Of a DNA stretch of 40,911 nt, positions 17,801 to 25,425 are shown in pieces (positions within the stretch are counted from its first letter, which is position 1; each line of letters begins with the position of its first letter). The position numbers were made by a program, and so were the translations under genes. The DNA is taken from IMG/VR virus record IMGVR_UViG_3300048061_000997, positions 1 to 40,911 of that record. One strand, written 5' to 3'. Under the pieces are notes generated by a model, which saw only the letters and a list, made by a program, of their open reading frames with translations, was not told the DNA's origin and did not search any database. The DNA comes from a virus.

Positions 17801-20693
17801 ATTTCCGACTAATTTCATTGCGGCAGCGCAATATGAATTTTTCATAGGAAATACTAAAATTCAGAACAAAGCTAACGATGCCACTGTCGTAATTAACATT
17901 CCTAATACTCATGATGGAACTGCGACAACAAATTCTGCAACTTATAGTTTGCCTGTTACGATAGAATGTAAAGCATATGACACGACAAAAAATGATACTG
18001 GAGATGTAATCGACACTGATCCAAGGGCTACAGACCAAATTACAATATTCGGTCTAAAGGAAGGCTCTAATGCTATCACTGTAATTCAGTCTCAGCAGTT
18101 TGTTAATGTTCCTGTAAAAAATGATAGCTCTGGTGGAGTAACTACTGTAGATGTTTCTAATACAAAAAATATATTAACTGTTTTTGATGGAACGAATGCA
18201 TTGAATGCTAATGTTGGACCTGTAGGAACGTCAACAGATATAGGTTTTTATGTTGAAACAGCTCACCCCTTTACTAATAAATTAACAACTTTAGTTGACT
18301 CAACTAAGCCTTTAGAGTTTTCATCGGAAGTCAATGAGTGGAATATAACAGAGGATTCCGCCGAAATAACTTATACTATCACTATAATTGATAATGATCC
18401 TGTAAGTGCGCAAACAAAAATAGTAACTGCAAAACAAAATTTAGTTAAAACTTTTGATGGAACAATAGCAAGAAAAGTAGATTTAACTGCTGATCAACAA
18501 TCGGTAACTTATGATACCGCAGGATCAAGTATTCTATCTCCTTCTACTAATAATGGAAGAATAAAATTAACTGCTACAGATAAAAATACTGGTAGTACGG
18601 TAAAGTTTAAATTTGCTGAAGAGGGTTCATTTTCTGGACAATTAAAATTAGCGGACGGAACAGCATACGACTCTTCTGAATGGAGTGATGGAAATGAAGT
18701 CTACTATCATCCGCCAAGCTCAAGGTCCTCTTTTAATTCGGATACAATTAAAGTTGAGATAAGTGAGAATGAAAATAATGTGCTCGCTTCAGATGTGTTG
18801 ACTATATATGCTATTCAAGACGGCTCTGATGTTATCACGGCAATATTGAGTAACGAAGCTCATTCTTTAACCAAAAATCTTCAAGGAATTACTTCTACGG
18901 GAAGCGGAACAGATATTAAAGTTTTCCAAGGAACAAAAGAATTAACATTTGTTACAGAAAACGGAACCCCTTCGAACGAGGAGACTTTTACAGTAACGGC
19001 TTCAACTATAACTAGTAATGGCGGAGTTACTAATGGAGATATTGCCGAGAGTGCAGGTACGAACGAGGTGCATTGTGTTGTCTCTGATCATGACTTTAGC
19101 TCTTTTACTGGTCAATCTGCAACGATTACATATACAATAACATTTAAGAACGACGTTGGAGAAACAGGTACAATAACAAAACAACAAACGTTTTCTATAT
19201 CTGCACAGGGCATACAAGGTAATAGAGGCGTAGGTATAACGTTTAGAGGAGTTTATGATGAAACCGAAGAAGAGTATATTGGCGCGGTTGATGGAGGAAA
19301 TAGAGGCGATGTGATTGAATATGATGGCTCTTATTATTTGTGCATACAAGATAATGGGACTAAGGCAGACTTGTCAGTAAAAAACCCTACTGATACTGAC
19401 TACTGGAAACCGTTTGGCTCTCAGTTTTCAAGCGTAGCAACAGATATATTGTTGGCTAAAGACGCTGCAATAACTCATAGTTTAGTTATGGGAACAGCTG
19501 CTTCTATAAATAGCGGAGCACATAATCCAAAAGTTGGCACAAGTACAAGCAATGGTTCTGGAGGAATAATAAGAAGTGCAAATAAAACGGGATTTGGGGA
19601 TAGTAATGCGGGTTTTTTCCTTGGTGATACTGACGCTGTTCGGTTTGAGATAGGTGATTCTGATTCTTTTATTAAATTTAATTCTATAACAAACAGAATA
19701 GAAATTCAAGGAGCGTTAACATTTAATGATATTACTGACGGAAGTATAAATCCAAACGACCCCACTAATTCTAAAAATGCAACTTTTATAGGAGGTGGTT
19801 ATAATAATTCGATTAATGGATTTGCGGGTGGAACTCAGAATGATAATGGGGTGGGTTCCGCTATTGTTGCTGGCGGAGACAATGAAATTGTAGGCAGATT
19901 TTCTTTTATAGGCGCCGGGTTTGATAATGTATTAAAAGACAATTTTTCAGCAATAGTGGCTGGGTTTGGTAATGAAATGCCGTTGTTATCTGAAGATAAT
20001 GAAGGATCAAATTTTATTGGGGCGGGACAGTTTAATAAGATTAATGGAGGCACAGATCAATCTGTTACCGCGGGATCGTTTAATCAAATAGAATATAATC
20101 CCGATCCAATAGATATTCCTGGTTATAATGATAATCCTCAGGAGGTAGTTTTGAGCACTGGCAGAGGCATATTGTCTAGGGTGTTTTTTGGAGATGGTAG
20201 ATATGATGTTGTATATAATGCTGGATTGGGTTGGTATACCTCTACTGGGCCTGTTTGGGGTAATGCAGTTTATAGAACGGCAAATCTACCAGCTGTTGGC
20301 GCAGAATTAGTGCGTGGAGATGATCCTTTGGCGGAAATTAATTATGAAACTAGTGTTTGGTTTTATTCACTTAACTTTCTTGATACAGCCTCGTCAAGGT
20401 GGTTATTTATAAGATTTCAAGATTACTATGTTTCTTATGGAAAAACTTCTACTTTTTGGTTTTATACTGGTAATAGTGATTATGGGTGGTTGTGGATTAA
20501 TCCAAATGAATTAATCGGTGATGACGGATCGTATGTGTATTCAGATGTAAAACAAAATTGGATATTTATATTTAATAGTTCACATGCTGATGCTGGTAGA
20601 TTTTATGATTATGCGATTCAAGATCATTTCGATCAAAATATTTTATTTTCTAGTTCAACAGGCGGCAGCACTGGCGCACCAAATCTTCCTTAA
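11841..20693 (+). CDS. Giant J-continuation / tail fibre protein (FN3-like, CBM-like, Ig-like and beta-roll repeats)
   Basis: 2950 aa. ATG 11841 lies one base after the I-J stop; the frame is open upstream to 11751, but that part overlaps I-J and reads as nonsense. The N-terminus looks like the FN3-type domain that normally continues gpJ. At about 320-890 several CBM5/12-like modules occur (WEV, FWTER, DDYWKN, FWEL endings), and another at about 2480-2528. Around 1467-1510 lies the gpJ central signature (AAITSAKVHTLTADKI, then GTGQIRS). About 1825-2450 holds Ig-like modules repeating VFLTNENHTYP / AILSNEAHSL type strands. About 2648-2760 holds a beta-roll of GGGxNN / GAGxxN repeats like YadA heads. 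A Trp/Gly-rich module follows (about 2775-2930). Role: long receptor-binding fibre at the tail tip. No reverse transcriptase is seen near it. Confidence 0.85.
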   Translation: MKTTILGVEFTITDLDANYEVVGTSDNYSFTHKLGKGRELVDIEDGDNRAGFEKTYGTNIDLLGNYGLFDVRIFAVSDIGIRSEFIQSNIQIDAPEFNGTFMFSNIQVVEKGKTLDGEILKTPTELDNELIASSDFNGRSISLKWSIIPPPGHAKEGEPMSDGLLADGFFDKFEIVIKNGIDQIDISRTILNSSESMQQKLSSADVYGALKEYRSFSIDIDTGSFNDFDLDRNVSFHITCCDKKGGKSVGVINVENKKPVLSNFLKSNKGLQTAFSWDCKDADFTNVIVNYVALAGGNDLKYNYDIIESVKYLRKIQDAPSYVSVNNKLYQVDEIVKDFGVVYKCKQQHNVSSSTFAPNVDGNDFWEVIGVEYPHSHQTNVSNGNAFNLVQLFGYNYYYSFQPMDEYGAGDVYNLTANGIQAKSEAAVLEGFGYDLYVANPQFTERKDDLIFQWDIVDHQFNKVDLNQFKDASEQHGVPLVLGIRGRLFDVDTNQAVAEINQSKNKDISLGTQGGGEVVVGNFPDYEIYDRYEYTREINNDIYGIGGFPESSPFSPEQIYSPDTNYNYATIGVALFKSNIQSSVGNSSVYIRPGYTEWDSSASIFLGTNQNYVPIVSYAGKLYKVIRDFGPESQDVKEFFNENTSYLANDIVVAPAEMIEIFDASSSYQASDLVLFDGKAYVAKQSQSVGNAVSPGLDSDFWTERSIRSAITFALFKATRDVPSPISFSPFGDLDNWEMLLPDNATDYFELYVDSYNGRFIINNKPFRADVTEWDADGNYSMSSFVVHKNDIWYGRNESGPAFSIGAVEPGTNDDYWKNELSEGAVQSDLFSDHSAGDLVYYNGYVHKCLADNPTGAPLVPITSFRTESENNYDDCQWKPFWELDDSYDSIVFGHVGIPESGKRNIGLEVGIVGINGNVISSQKIIGTNPPPDILRQGFTASSTTKASRVRFNFNYKEGFAEKTTKVNLYRSSTPEFDITGSNKFAASSAEEFLDAPTNSIPNPDYNASFVKTTIGEGEHADFGDNITEIFDDPPLFVDSDGIEHPTGYYYKILPFDDFGSGNLYGVKDNMHDLEKVIVYPKSYHSPDPHDPIGEIPKATQPGVPAGDTTTVILGESIPGPVANFTGVTAFENYFLNWDLPNSEISNDTNKLVTVQPNDIDHFEVWESNESHLKVDQGNGIVEITKDQNLRGYRRILGDLPSFGDVPAEELDIGYDITNATEIMEIAGGGFSFEAIHQGATNERRYFWIRAVDAAGNKSPFTGAANLATDTVEGLELTLGQAKTTDIADFEQNISQSFPNTISLIPQNPFSYDASTNTTSWINHILYYDGVGYIVEAGTTVDQKYIYWSSSRDGVKYGDVNDSNNLEYSRNQALKTALGLEEPGGGAQTNSDNLRNVQKAGVYNSSDYHPAGAGDSTEVNSSDPNAPYNNNEKPNLLEPEGDFIIARIAGGTVTTMWHSFANATIGTAHIEEAAITSAKVHTLTADKIRSAEIKGQDIQVGGTGQIRSFDFPGLVNPIASQSKGFAISGDGSFIFAADDGRLHFDDGELVLEGKLRQIDGKEYTFIDLDASPDSFFYNELSDGTFTPDDNTDVCSIRASFQNSFIQEDQVRFRVSNPNNGYEFIKYSDAGSNGEYNISGFKYDPGNDFVNGEPKVATAEFNVTGFNQMINTVDPQLTTIIVSASGLNTSTERSIPINFVADGAAAVYAELKAQQQVYSYDYDGKFNDTNLNLNLEATAHNTHGNIDFLFETGVNLEASSLKEIHKETKDTNTTNTASFELVNFADNALQYYNNTPFVAKLTISDKDENNNSRELASDFVSIFGTLPGKDSYTVFLTNENHTYPANENGLVHPDDLEVGKTQVRFFRGTEEYRYDEAGSADKSFSLVSVTSSHQNVVTHSEDPQGVGVDRKLFVKMAAYPDDKNEGTFTIKVKDNQYSDVTFEKIYTYSKSIEAAKGRTVELSAGAQAIKYDTAGDNPTQNQTVEITAFPTNFIAAAQYEFFIGNTKIQNKANDATVVINIPNTHDGTATTNSATYSLPVTIECKAYDTTKNDTGDVIDTDPRATDQITIFGLKEGSNAITVIQSQQFVNVPVKNDSSGGVTTVDVSNTKNILTVFDGTNALNANVGPVGTSTDIGFYVETAHPFTNKLTTLVDSTKPLEFSSEVNEWNITEDSAEITYTITIIDNDPVSAQTKIVTAKQNLVKTFDGTIARKVDLTADQQSVTYDTAGSSILSPSTNNGRIKLTATDKNTGSTVKFKFAEEGSFSGQLKLADGTAYDSSEWSDGNEVYYHPPSSRSSFNSDTIKVEISENENNVLASDVLTIYAIQDGSDVITAILSNEAHSLTKNLQGITSTGSGTDIKVFQGTKELTFVTENGTPSNEETFTVTASTITSNGGVTNGDIAESAGTNEVHCVVSDHDFSSFTGQSATITYTITFKNDVGETGTITKQQTFSISAQGIQGNRGVGITFRGVYDETEEEYIGAVDGGNRGDVIEYDGSYYLCIQDNGTKADLSVKNPTDTDYWKPFGSQFSSVATDILLAKDAAITHSLVMGTAASINSGAHNPKVGTSTSNGSGGIIRSANKTGFGDSNAGFFLGDTDAVRFEIGDSDSFIKFNSITNRIEIQGALTFNDITDGSINPNDPTNSKNATFIGGGYNNSINGFAGGTQNDNGVGSAIVAGGDNEIVGRFSFIGAGFDNVLKDNFSAIVAGFGNEMPLLSEDNEGSNFIGAGQFNKINGGTDQSVTAGSFNQIEYNPDPIDIPGYNDNPQEVVLSTGRGILSRVFFGDGRYDVVYNAGLGWYTSTGPVWGNAVYRTANLPAVGAELVRGDDPLAEINYETSVWFYSLNFLDTASSRWLFIRFQDYYVSYGKTSTFWFYTGNSDYGWLWINPNELIGDDGSYVYSDVKQNWIFIFNSSHADAGRFYDYAIQDHFDQNILFSSSTGGSTGAPNLP

Positions 20694-20695
20694 TT

Positions 20696-21547
20696 ATGAG
20701 TTCATTTTCTACAAATTTACCAAATTTTACTGTACCAAATACATTAACCGAACTTGAGTTTCCTCCAGAAGTAACTCAAGGTGTAAAAGGTTATTCAGCT
20801 AGCAACTCTATTCTCGGCGGGAGAAATAATAAAATTGAAGACTCTAGGAATTGCTCTGTGCTTAATGGTATTTCCAACTTAATAAGCGGAAGATATAATA
20901 CACATGTAATCGGTAATTTTGTGGTCCCAGAAGAAGATAATTCTTTGGTTGTTGGGTGTTTAAATGGAATGAAAGTTCATGGAGATATACAATCTACTTA
21001 TAATATAATTTCAAGTGGCCGTATGATTTGTAATTCAAATTTAGAGATTGGTCCAGGTCACGTAAACTTTGCATATATCGACTTAAAGAATAATGTAAGT
21101 GAAGATGCTGATATACGTATAGCTCAAGGAGTTGGTAGTAGTCAGTCGGAATACGATTTATATATAGGACCAGCACCTAATTCTCCTCAAGCTTGTAATC
21201 TTCATGTTGAGGGAGATGTTGTTTCTTATTACGCATCTGACAAGAGATTAAAAGATGATATAACTTTAATAGACGAACCTTTATCTAAAGTTATGTCTTT
21301 AGATGCAATAGAATTCAATTGGAACGATAACCAGTCAACATATACTGGACACGATGTTGGTCTGATTGCTCAGCAAGTTGAAGAAGTCGCTCCAGAAATA
21401 GTGGAAACTAGAAAAGACGGATACAAGGCAATTAAATACGAAAAAGTAAACGCTCTTCTTGTTGGCGCGATTCAAGAACAGCAAAAGAGAATAGAGTTTT
21501 TAGAAAAAAGACTAGAAAGCCTCGAAAGAAGATCTAGTCGTTCATAA
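20696..21547 (+). CDS. Fibre end protein with peptidase S74 intramolecular chaperone domain
   Basis: 283 aa, starting two bases after the preceding fibre gene. Residues about 36-75 continue the beta-roll style of that fibre (ILGGRNNKI, VLNGISNLI). From residue 180 the C-terminal S74 domain is complete: S181-D-K-R-L-K186 matches the Ser/Lys dyad spacing used for self-cleavage in endosialidase-type chaperones, followed by DVGLIAQQVEEVAPEIV, a YEKVNALLVGAI helix and a C-terminal coiled coil (about 258-281). Known role of the family: trimerise and fold the fibre, then cut itself off before the Ser. Here the chaperone sits in its own gene rather than at the end of the main fibre. Its last 14 bases overlap the convergent gene on the other strand. 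Confidence 0.88.
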   Translation: MSSFSTNLPNFTVPNTLTELEFPPEVTQGVKGYSASNSILGGRNNKIEDSRNCSVLNGISNLISGRYNTHVIGNFVVPEEDNSLVVGCLNGMKVHGDIQSTYNIISSGRMICNSNLEIGPGHVNFAYIDLKNNVSEDADIRIAQGVGSSQSEYDLYIGPAPNSPQACNLHVEGDVVSYYASDKRLKDDITLIDEPLSKVMSLDAIEFNWNDNQSTYTGHDVGLIAQQVEEVAPEIVETRKDGYKAIKYEKVNALLVGAIQEQQKRIEFLEKRLESLERRSSRS

Positions 21548-22370
21548 CCTTCATTAATACTCTTGATTGGGTAGCGGGAATATCCGAGAAGTCATTCCAT
21601 TCTTTTACGGAATCATTTTTGTATTTTCCATCTTTCCACCAATCTCTAAGATAAACTTTAAACTCTTCAAAGTTTGCGCAATTTAATTTTTCTTTTGCTA
21701 AATTTTCTATCATAGTTGATGGAGTGAGTGTTGGAGAAATATTATTTTGAACCGCAGAAGTTTTATTGTTAGACTTGTCGATTTCATCATCACCAACAAT
21801 ATGAACATTAAGGAAATTTCTTACACAACGAACAAAAGCTCTGTTGCAAGCAATAGTTTCTAAAAACTTTGTTGCAAAACTACTTGTATTTTCTAATGTG
21901 GCATTAGCCATATCTTGGAAAATTACAGGCTCTCCATTTGTTTCGTAGTTGGGAAGAAAGACAATTGAGCAGCTTACTGCTACATGATCCATTTCACATT
22001 TAACAATGTCGTACCTTACGTCTTTGAATCCTCTTAGTCTAGCAAGTTCTTTGATGCCGCTTAGTTTAATTAAAAGCTGATAATCTTGCAAGCCTTTAAC
22101 TGATCTAGGCATATCTTTTTTTCTCATAGAGAACCAGCCTTTATTGGGAAATAAGTGTTCATCTTCAATCATGGATCTCCAGTTCACTGATCCATCTTCG
22201 TTAAAATGATAATCTACATTATCAAGTAATCCAAATGAATTTCTTTTAAATTTGCCAGGCCCATCCTTATAGTTTTTTGCGTATTCAATTGGCTTGGTTG
22301 TTATTTCTGTGGATTCTAATACCGAGTCGAAAGTTACTGAGTTGTCTGCTGTTGTTTTTGTTTTTGCCAT
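21534..22370 (-). CDS. Possible single-strand annealing (Rad52/ERF/RecT-like) recombination protein
   Basis: 278 aa; not firmly recognised. Residues about 105-195 have the layout of phage annealing proteins: ikLSGIKELARLRGF, then strands with a conserved G near a polar loop, then a helix IACNRAFVRCVRNFL resembling the AxTRAxxRAxR helix of ERF/RecT/Rad52-like families, followed by VGDDEI. The N-terminal 30 residues and 196-225 are polar and probably disordered; the C-terminal 60 residues form a small helical domain (NFEEFKVYLRDWW). It is the last gene of the minus unit that begins with a probable ssDNA-binding protein, which fits recombination, although two glycosyltransferase genes lie between. 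Start is ATG two bases after the upstream stop. Could equally be an unrelated phage protein. Confidence 0.45.
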   Translation of the reverse strand: MAKTKTTADNSVTFDSVLESTEITTKPIEYAKNYKDGPGKFKRNSFGLLDNVDYHFNEDGSVNWRSMIEDEHLFPNKGWFSMRKKDMPRSVKGLQDYQLLIKLSGIKELARLRGFKDVRYDIVKCEMDHVAVSCSIVFLPNYETNGEPVIFQDMANATLENTSSFATKFLETIACNRAFVRCVRNFLNVHIVGDDEIDKSNNKTSAVQNNISPTLTPSTMIENLAKEKLNCANFEEFKVYLRDWWKDGKYKNDSVKEWNDFSDIPATQSRVLMKVMND

Positions 22371-22372
22371 AA

Positions 22373-23530
22373 TTATTCTTGGTTATAAATTCTAAGCATA
22401 TCAAGGTCTTCCCAAAACTCTTCGCAATCAATTACTTGATCGTGATCTCCTGGCTGATTGAATTTCCATGCAGCTTTGCTGTTGAAAACTTGACCTCCTG
22501 ATACTATCTTTGTTGAACATTTATAACGAGAATTATCGCATATTTTCTCTGGATTGTCAAGATCTTTTTTAGTTTTTGTTTCAATTAGTCTAACATTCCA
22601 ATCAAAAAACTTTAATCTTATATTATTAATGTTTTGCTTATCTTTACTTAATAAATTAAATTTTATACCTAACTTTTGTAATGATTCAAAGTATTTAGTT
22701 TCATCATCTTCTGATACATAATAATTTATATAATGAATATTATCTTTAATAACTTGTAGGTATTTTAGTTCCATCGGTTTATCAAGAAAGATGTTGCACT
22801 TTCTGCTGTATGCCCATTTAGCTATATTCTGTTCGTCAAAGCATTCGTGACCCCAAATATTGACTGGCTGACCTTTGGCGAAAGACTTGGGCATAATATG
22901 ATTGGGCACAACAGATATATTTTCTTTTTGATATTGACTGCCTATGTGAATTGTTTCTATTTTATCAGCATCATGCTTTATGTTTAATAAATCTAGAACA
23001 CCGCAAGCAATTTCTTCAGGATCTATAAAGTTTACTGTTTTTGGAGACTCTTTATTAGAGAAAGATGGTTTTTGTCCACCTCTATCTGATTCAAGTAAAA
23101 CGTGGTCTTTTTCATCGCCCCAATATGGACCGCAACATTCTTTATATAAAATACTGTACAAACAAACAATTTTTTTGTTAAAACCAGATGCAACATGTGC
23201 GCTAAATGAGTCGTTGCCTAAATGAAGCATCGCATTTTCAATAAGATATGCTGATTGCCTAATTGAAGTTGAGCCGTTGTAATGAATGCAGTTGCGAAGC
23301 TTAGCGTCTTCTTTAGCTCCAATTTGTATAATACTGATATTATTTTTTTCTAAATAAGGATTTATGATTTCAATTACATCGCTGAAATAATCGTAGTTCT
23401 TAGATTCCATGCCGCTACTTGCATGCAAGGTAATATACTTTTCACATTCAACTGGGAAGAAAAGAGTTTCAATTGAAGGCTTATCAATTTTTACCCCGCA
23501 AGATAAAGCATACTGTTCTATTAAGTGCAT
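22373..23530 (-). CDS. GT9 (heptosyltransferase-type) C-terminal half with unknown C-terminal extension
   Basis: 385 aa. The first residues (MHLIEQYALSCGV) correspond to the linker between the two Rossmann domains of GT9 enzymes, and residues about 30-185 form only the second, nucleotide-sugar-binding domain, with the family motif NDSFSAHVASGFNKKIVCLYS at 106-126 (N/D-S-xxxH-xA-xxx-K-x-V). The first GT9 domain is at the end of the upstream gene. The ATG overlaps the upstream stop by 10 bases and lies in the -1 frame relative to it, so the two halves are made as separate chains by coupled translation, unless a frameshift joins them. Residues about 195-385 are unrecognised; they contain GGQVFNSKAAWKF and a Trp/acidic end. 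Probably acts with its upstream partner on a cytoplasmic sugar-transfer step. Confidence 0.75.
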   Translation of the reverse strand: MHLIEQYALSCGVKIDKPSIETLFFPVECEKYITLHASSGMESKNYDYFSDVIEIINPYLEKNNISIIQIGAKEDAKLRNCIHYNGSTSIRQSAYLIENAMLHLGNDSFSAHVASGFNKKIVCLYSILYKECCGPYWGDEKDHVLLESDRGGQKPSFSNKESPKTVNFIDPEEIACGVLDLLNIKHDADKIETIHIGSQYQKENISVVPNHIMPKSFAKGQPVNIWGHECFDEQNIAKWAYSRKCNIFLDKPMELKYLQVIKDNIHYINYYVSEDDETKYFESLQKLGIKFNLLSKDKQNINNIRLKFFDWNVRLIETKTKKDLDNPEKICDNSRYKCSTKIVSGGQVFNSKAAWKFNQPGDHDQVIDCEEFWEDLDMLRIYNQE

Positions 23531-25425
23531 ATATCAAATTGTATTTTATCTTTTCCGTTGTGCATATAATTTAACATTCTCTGAGTTCCTATAAAAGGCA
23601 AGAATGCAATTTCGAAAAAACCTTTATGGTTAGCCTGCCCTTCCATTGCTGTTAAATTGTCTAAATTTTTATTATAAGGAATAACTTTATGTAAGTATGG
23701 GTTGCCATCAAGTATGTCAAAATATTCTGGTTTTGTTGCAAAATAAATATTATATTCTGGATATAATTCTTTCATGTTTTTTAATAAAGATGTGCAAAGA
23801 TATATATCTCCTATGCTTTGAGGCATGGATATCAAAATTCTTTTTCCTTCATCATCTTTATCAAGAAGTTCTGCGAAATCTACTTTTTTATTTTTATCAT
23901 TTTCTTTTGTGGCAACTTGTTTAAAGTATTTTAGAACATCTTCTCTAGACATGTCATCATTTAGTCTTTTTAACCAATGTTTGTGTCCTTCATCTGAATC
24001 TATAATTTCCATATCAAGTATATTTTTATATATATCTTTGATCCATACGGAGTCACTTTCGATTTCTGGAGGATTATAATCTGGATTCTTTGGGTTAGAT
24101 GCAAAATCAAAATCCCAATCTGGCTCAGGCATGTCATCAATAATTTTTTCTAATTGAGCGCCCACCGCTTCTATGCTATAATTTTTAATAACAAATTCTC
24201 GTGCTTGTTTACCCATTTCAGAACGCTTCTCTTTTTTCATTCTGAAAACTTTTTTGAGCTGACTAGCTATGCTATCTGGGTTTGTGCTGGCTTTGATAAA
24301 TTGAGTTCCAGGCTCTCTGTATTCGTTCCAACTTAACCCGAAGCCAGCTGCTTCATCTGTACAGCAATCTTCTCCACAGCTATAATTTGTTACTAAAGTT
24401 ATTAACTCTGTGAGTTTTGCTTCTTGAATGGGAATCTCTTGTCCGCCACTAGTGAATGGGTGGCAGTATACATCCATATTATTATAAATTTGGTTAAGCT
24501 GAGTTTCGCTAACACCAAGTTTAGTGCTGGTTGTTTTTTGTGATTTTTTAGCTCCGCAAAATGGGCAGTCTTCTTTTTCTGTAGTAAATTTTTTAATTTC
24601 AAAACTCTTGCACTTCTCGCATACATATGTTGTTAAAACTCTATTGGGGTCAATGCCTTTTTCTTTGATCAATCTTGGTATGTCCCAGCCCTCACTCCAA
24701 CTAGTATGTAGTAATAACTTTGCGGAGCATTTTGGATTTTGGTTACAAAAAATTTTGAAACCTTCGAGTAAATTGGGCACGCTTTTTCTTAATTGGTTCC
24801 TGAAAACAAATCCTATTATAAAGTCATCTTGAGTTTTAAAATAAGTCCTCATCCTCAACCTTTCTTCGTCGCTTAACCTTTTAAAATTTTTAGTATCTAA
24901 AGCGCCATGCAAGGTTTTTACGTGTTCGTGCCCTATTTTATTTAAAGATTTTTGTGCAAAAGAAGCCCAGGTATAGTAATGTTTAATCTTATTGGCAGAC
25001 TTTTCTGCTTCTGGTAATATTGGAAGACTATCTAATGTGGTCCATATCATGCAATTTATTTTGTTCCACCACTTTTTGTCTGTATATCCAGAAAAGGCCC
25101 AGATGTCTTCTATTCCGATATATAAATCTGGCTTTTCTCGTTCTATAATTTTATCAATACTATAAGCTCCATAGCTTGCGCTTCTCGCTAAGCTTGGGTC
25201 TTCGTTTAGTTTCTTAAGAAGAGATGGACTATTTGGTAATGAGCCCTCGCATTTCCATGGTAAATTTTGTAAAGATGGGTCTCCCCATCTTATGCCATTA
25301 GAAAACTCTACTAAATCATACTTGCCTGTTTTTTGTAAATATAATAATATATTTTTTGTGTGCTTTCCAAAACCCGTATAAGCCTTGCAGTGATTACTGT
25401 GGATTAATACTTTTTTCTTTTTCAT
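23521..25425 (-). CDS. GT4 glycosyltransferase with zinc ribbon, DUF4214-like module and GT9 N-terminal half
   Basis: 634 aa from ATG 25425, which overlaps the upstream stop (TGATG); a TTG one codon earlier is less likely. Domains: GT4-type GT-B glycosyltransferase at 1-430 (donor-site region near 320-335, PFTSGGQEIPIQEA, E330/E335 area); inside it a zinc ribbon at 269-290 (C269-xx-C272, C287-xx-C290); a DUF4214-like helical module at about 457-505 (VWIKDIYKNIL, HWLKRLNDDMSRE); then the N-terminal Rossmann domain of a GT9 heptosyltransferase from about 528 (KRILISMPQSIGDIYLCTSL) to the end. The GT9 fold is cut exactly at its inter-domain linker and continues in the next gene. Expected role: sequential sugar transfers to a glycan. 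Acceptor and sugar cannot be read. Confidence 0.8.
   Translation of the reverse strand: MKKKKVLIHSNHCKAYTGFGKHTKNILLYLQKTGKYDLVEFSNGIRWGDPSLQNLPWKCEGSLPNSPSLLKKLNEDPSLARSASYGAYSIDKIIEREKPDLYIGIEDIWAFSGYTDKKWWNKINCMIWTTLDSLPILPEAEKSANKIKHYYTWASFAQKSLNKIGHEHVKTLHGALDTKNFKRLSDEERLRMRTYFKTQDDFIIGFVFRNQLRKSVPNLLEGFKIFCNQNPKCSAKLLLHTSWSEGWDIPRLIKEKGIDPNRVLTTYVCEKCKSFEIKKFTTEKEDCPFCGAKKSQKTTSTKLGVSETQLNQIYNNMDVYCHPFTSGGQEIPIQEAKLTELITLVTNYSCGEDCCTDEAAGFGLSWNEYREPGTQFIKASTNPDSIASQLKKVFRMKKEKRSEMGKQAREFVIKNYSIEAVGAQLEKIIDDMPEPDWDFDFASNPKNPDYNPPEIESDSVWIKDIYKNILDMEIIDSDEGHKHWLKRLNDDMSREDVLKYFKQVATKENDKNKKVDFAELLDKDDEGKRILISMPQSIGDIYLCTSLLKNMKELYPEYNIYFATKPEYFDILDGNPYLHKVIPYNKNLDNLTAMEGQANHKGFFEIAFLPFIGTQRMLNYMHNGKDKIQFDICT

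Noticed and set aside
16200-20690. Diversity-generating retroelement acting on the fibre gene
   Set aside because: No reverse transcriptase, accessory gene or adenine-biased template/variable repeat pair is visible in the window.
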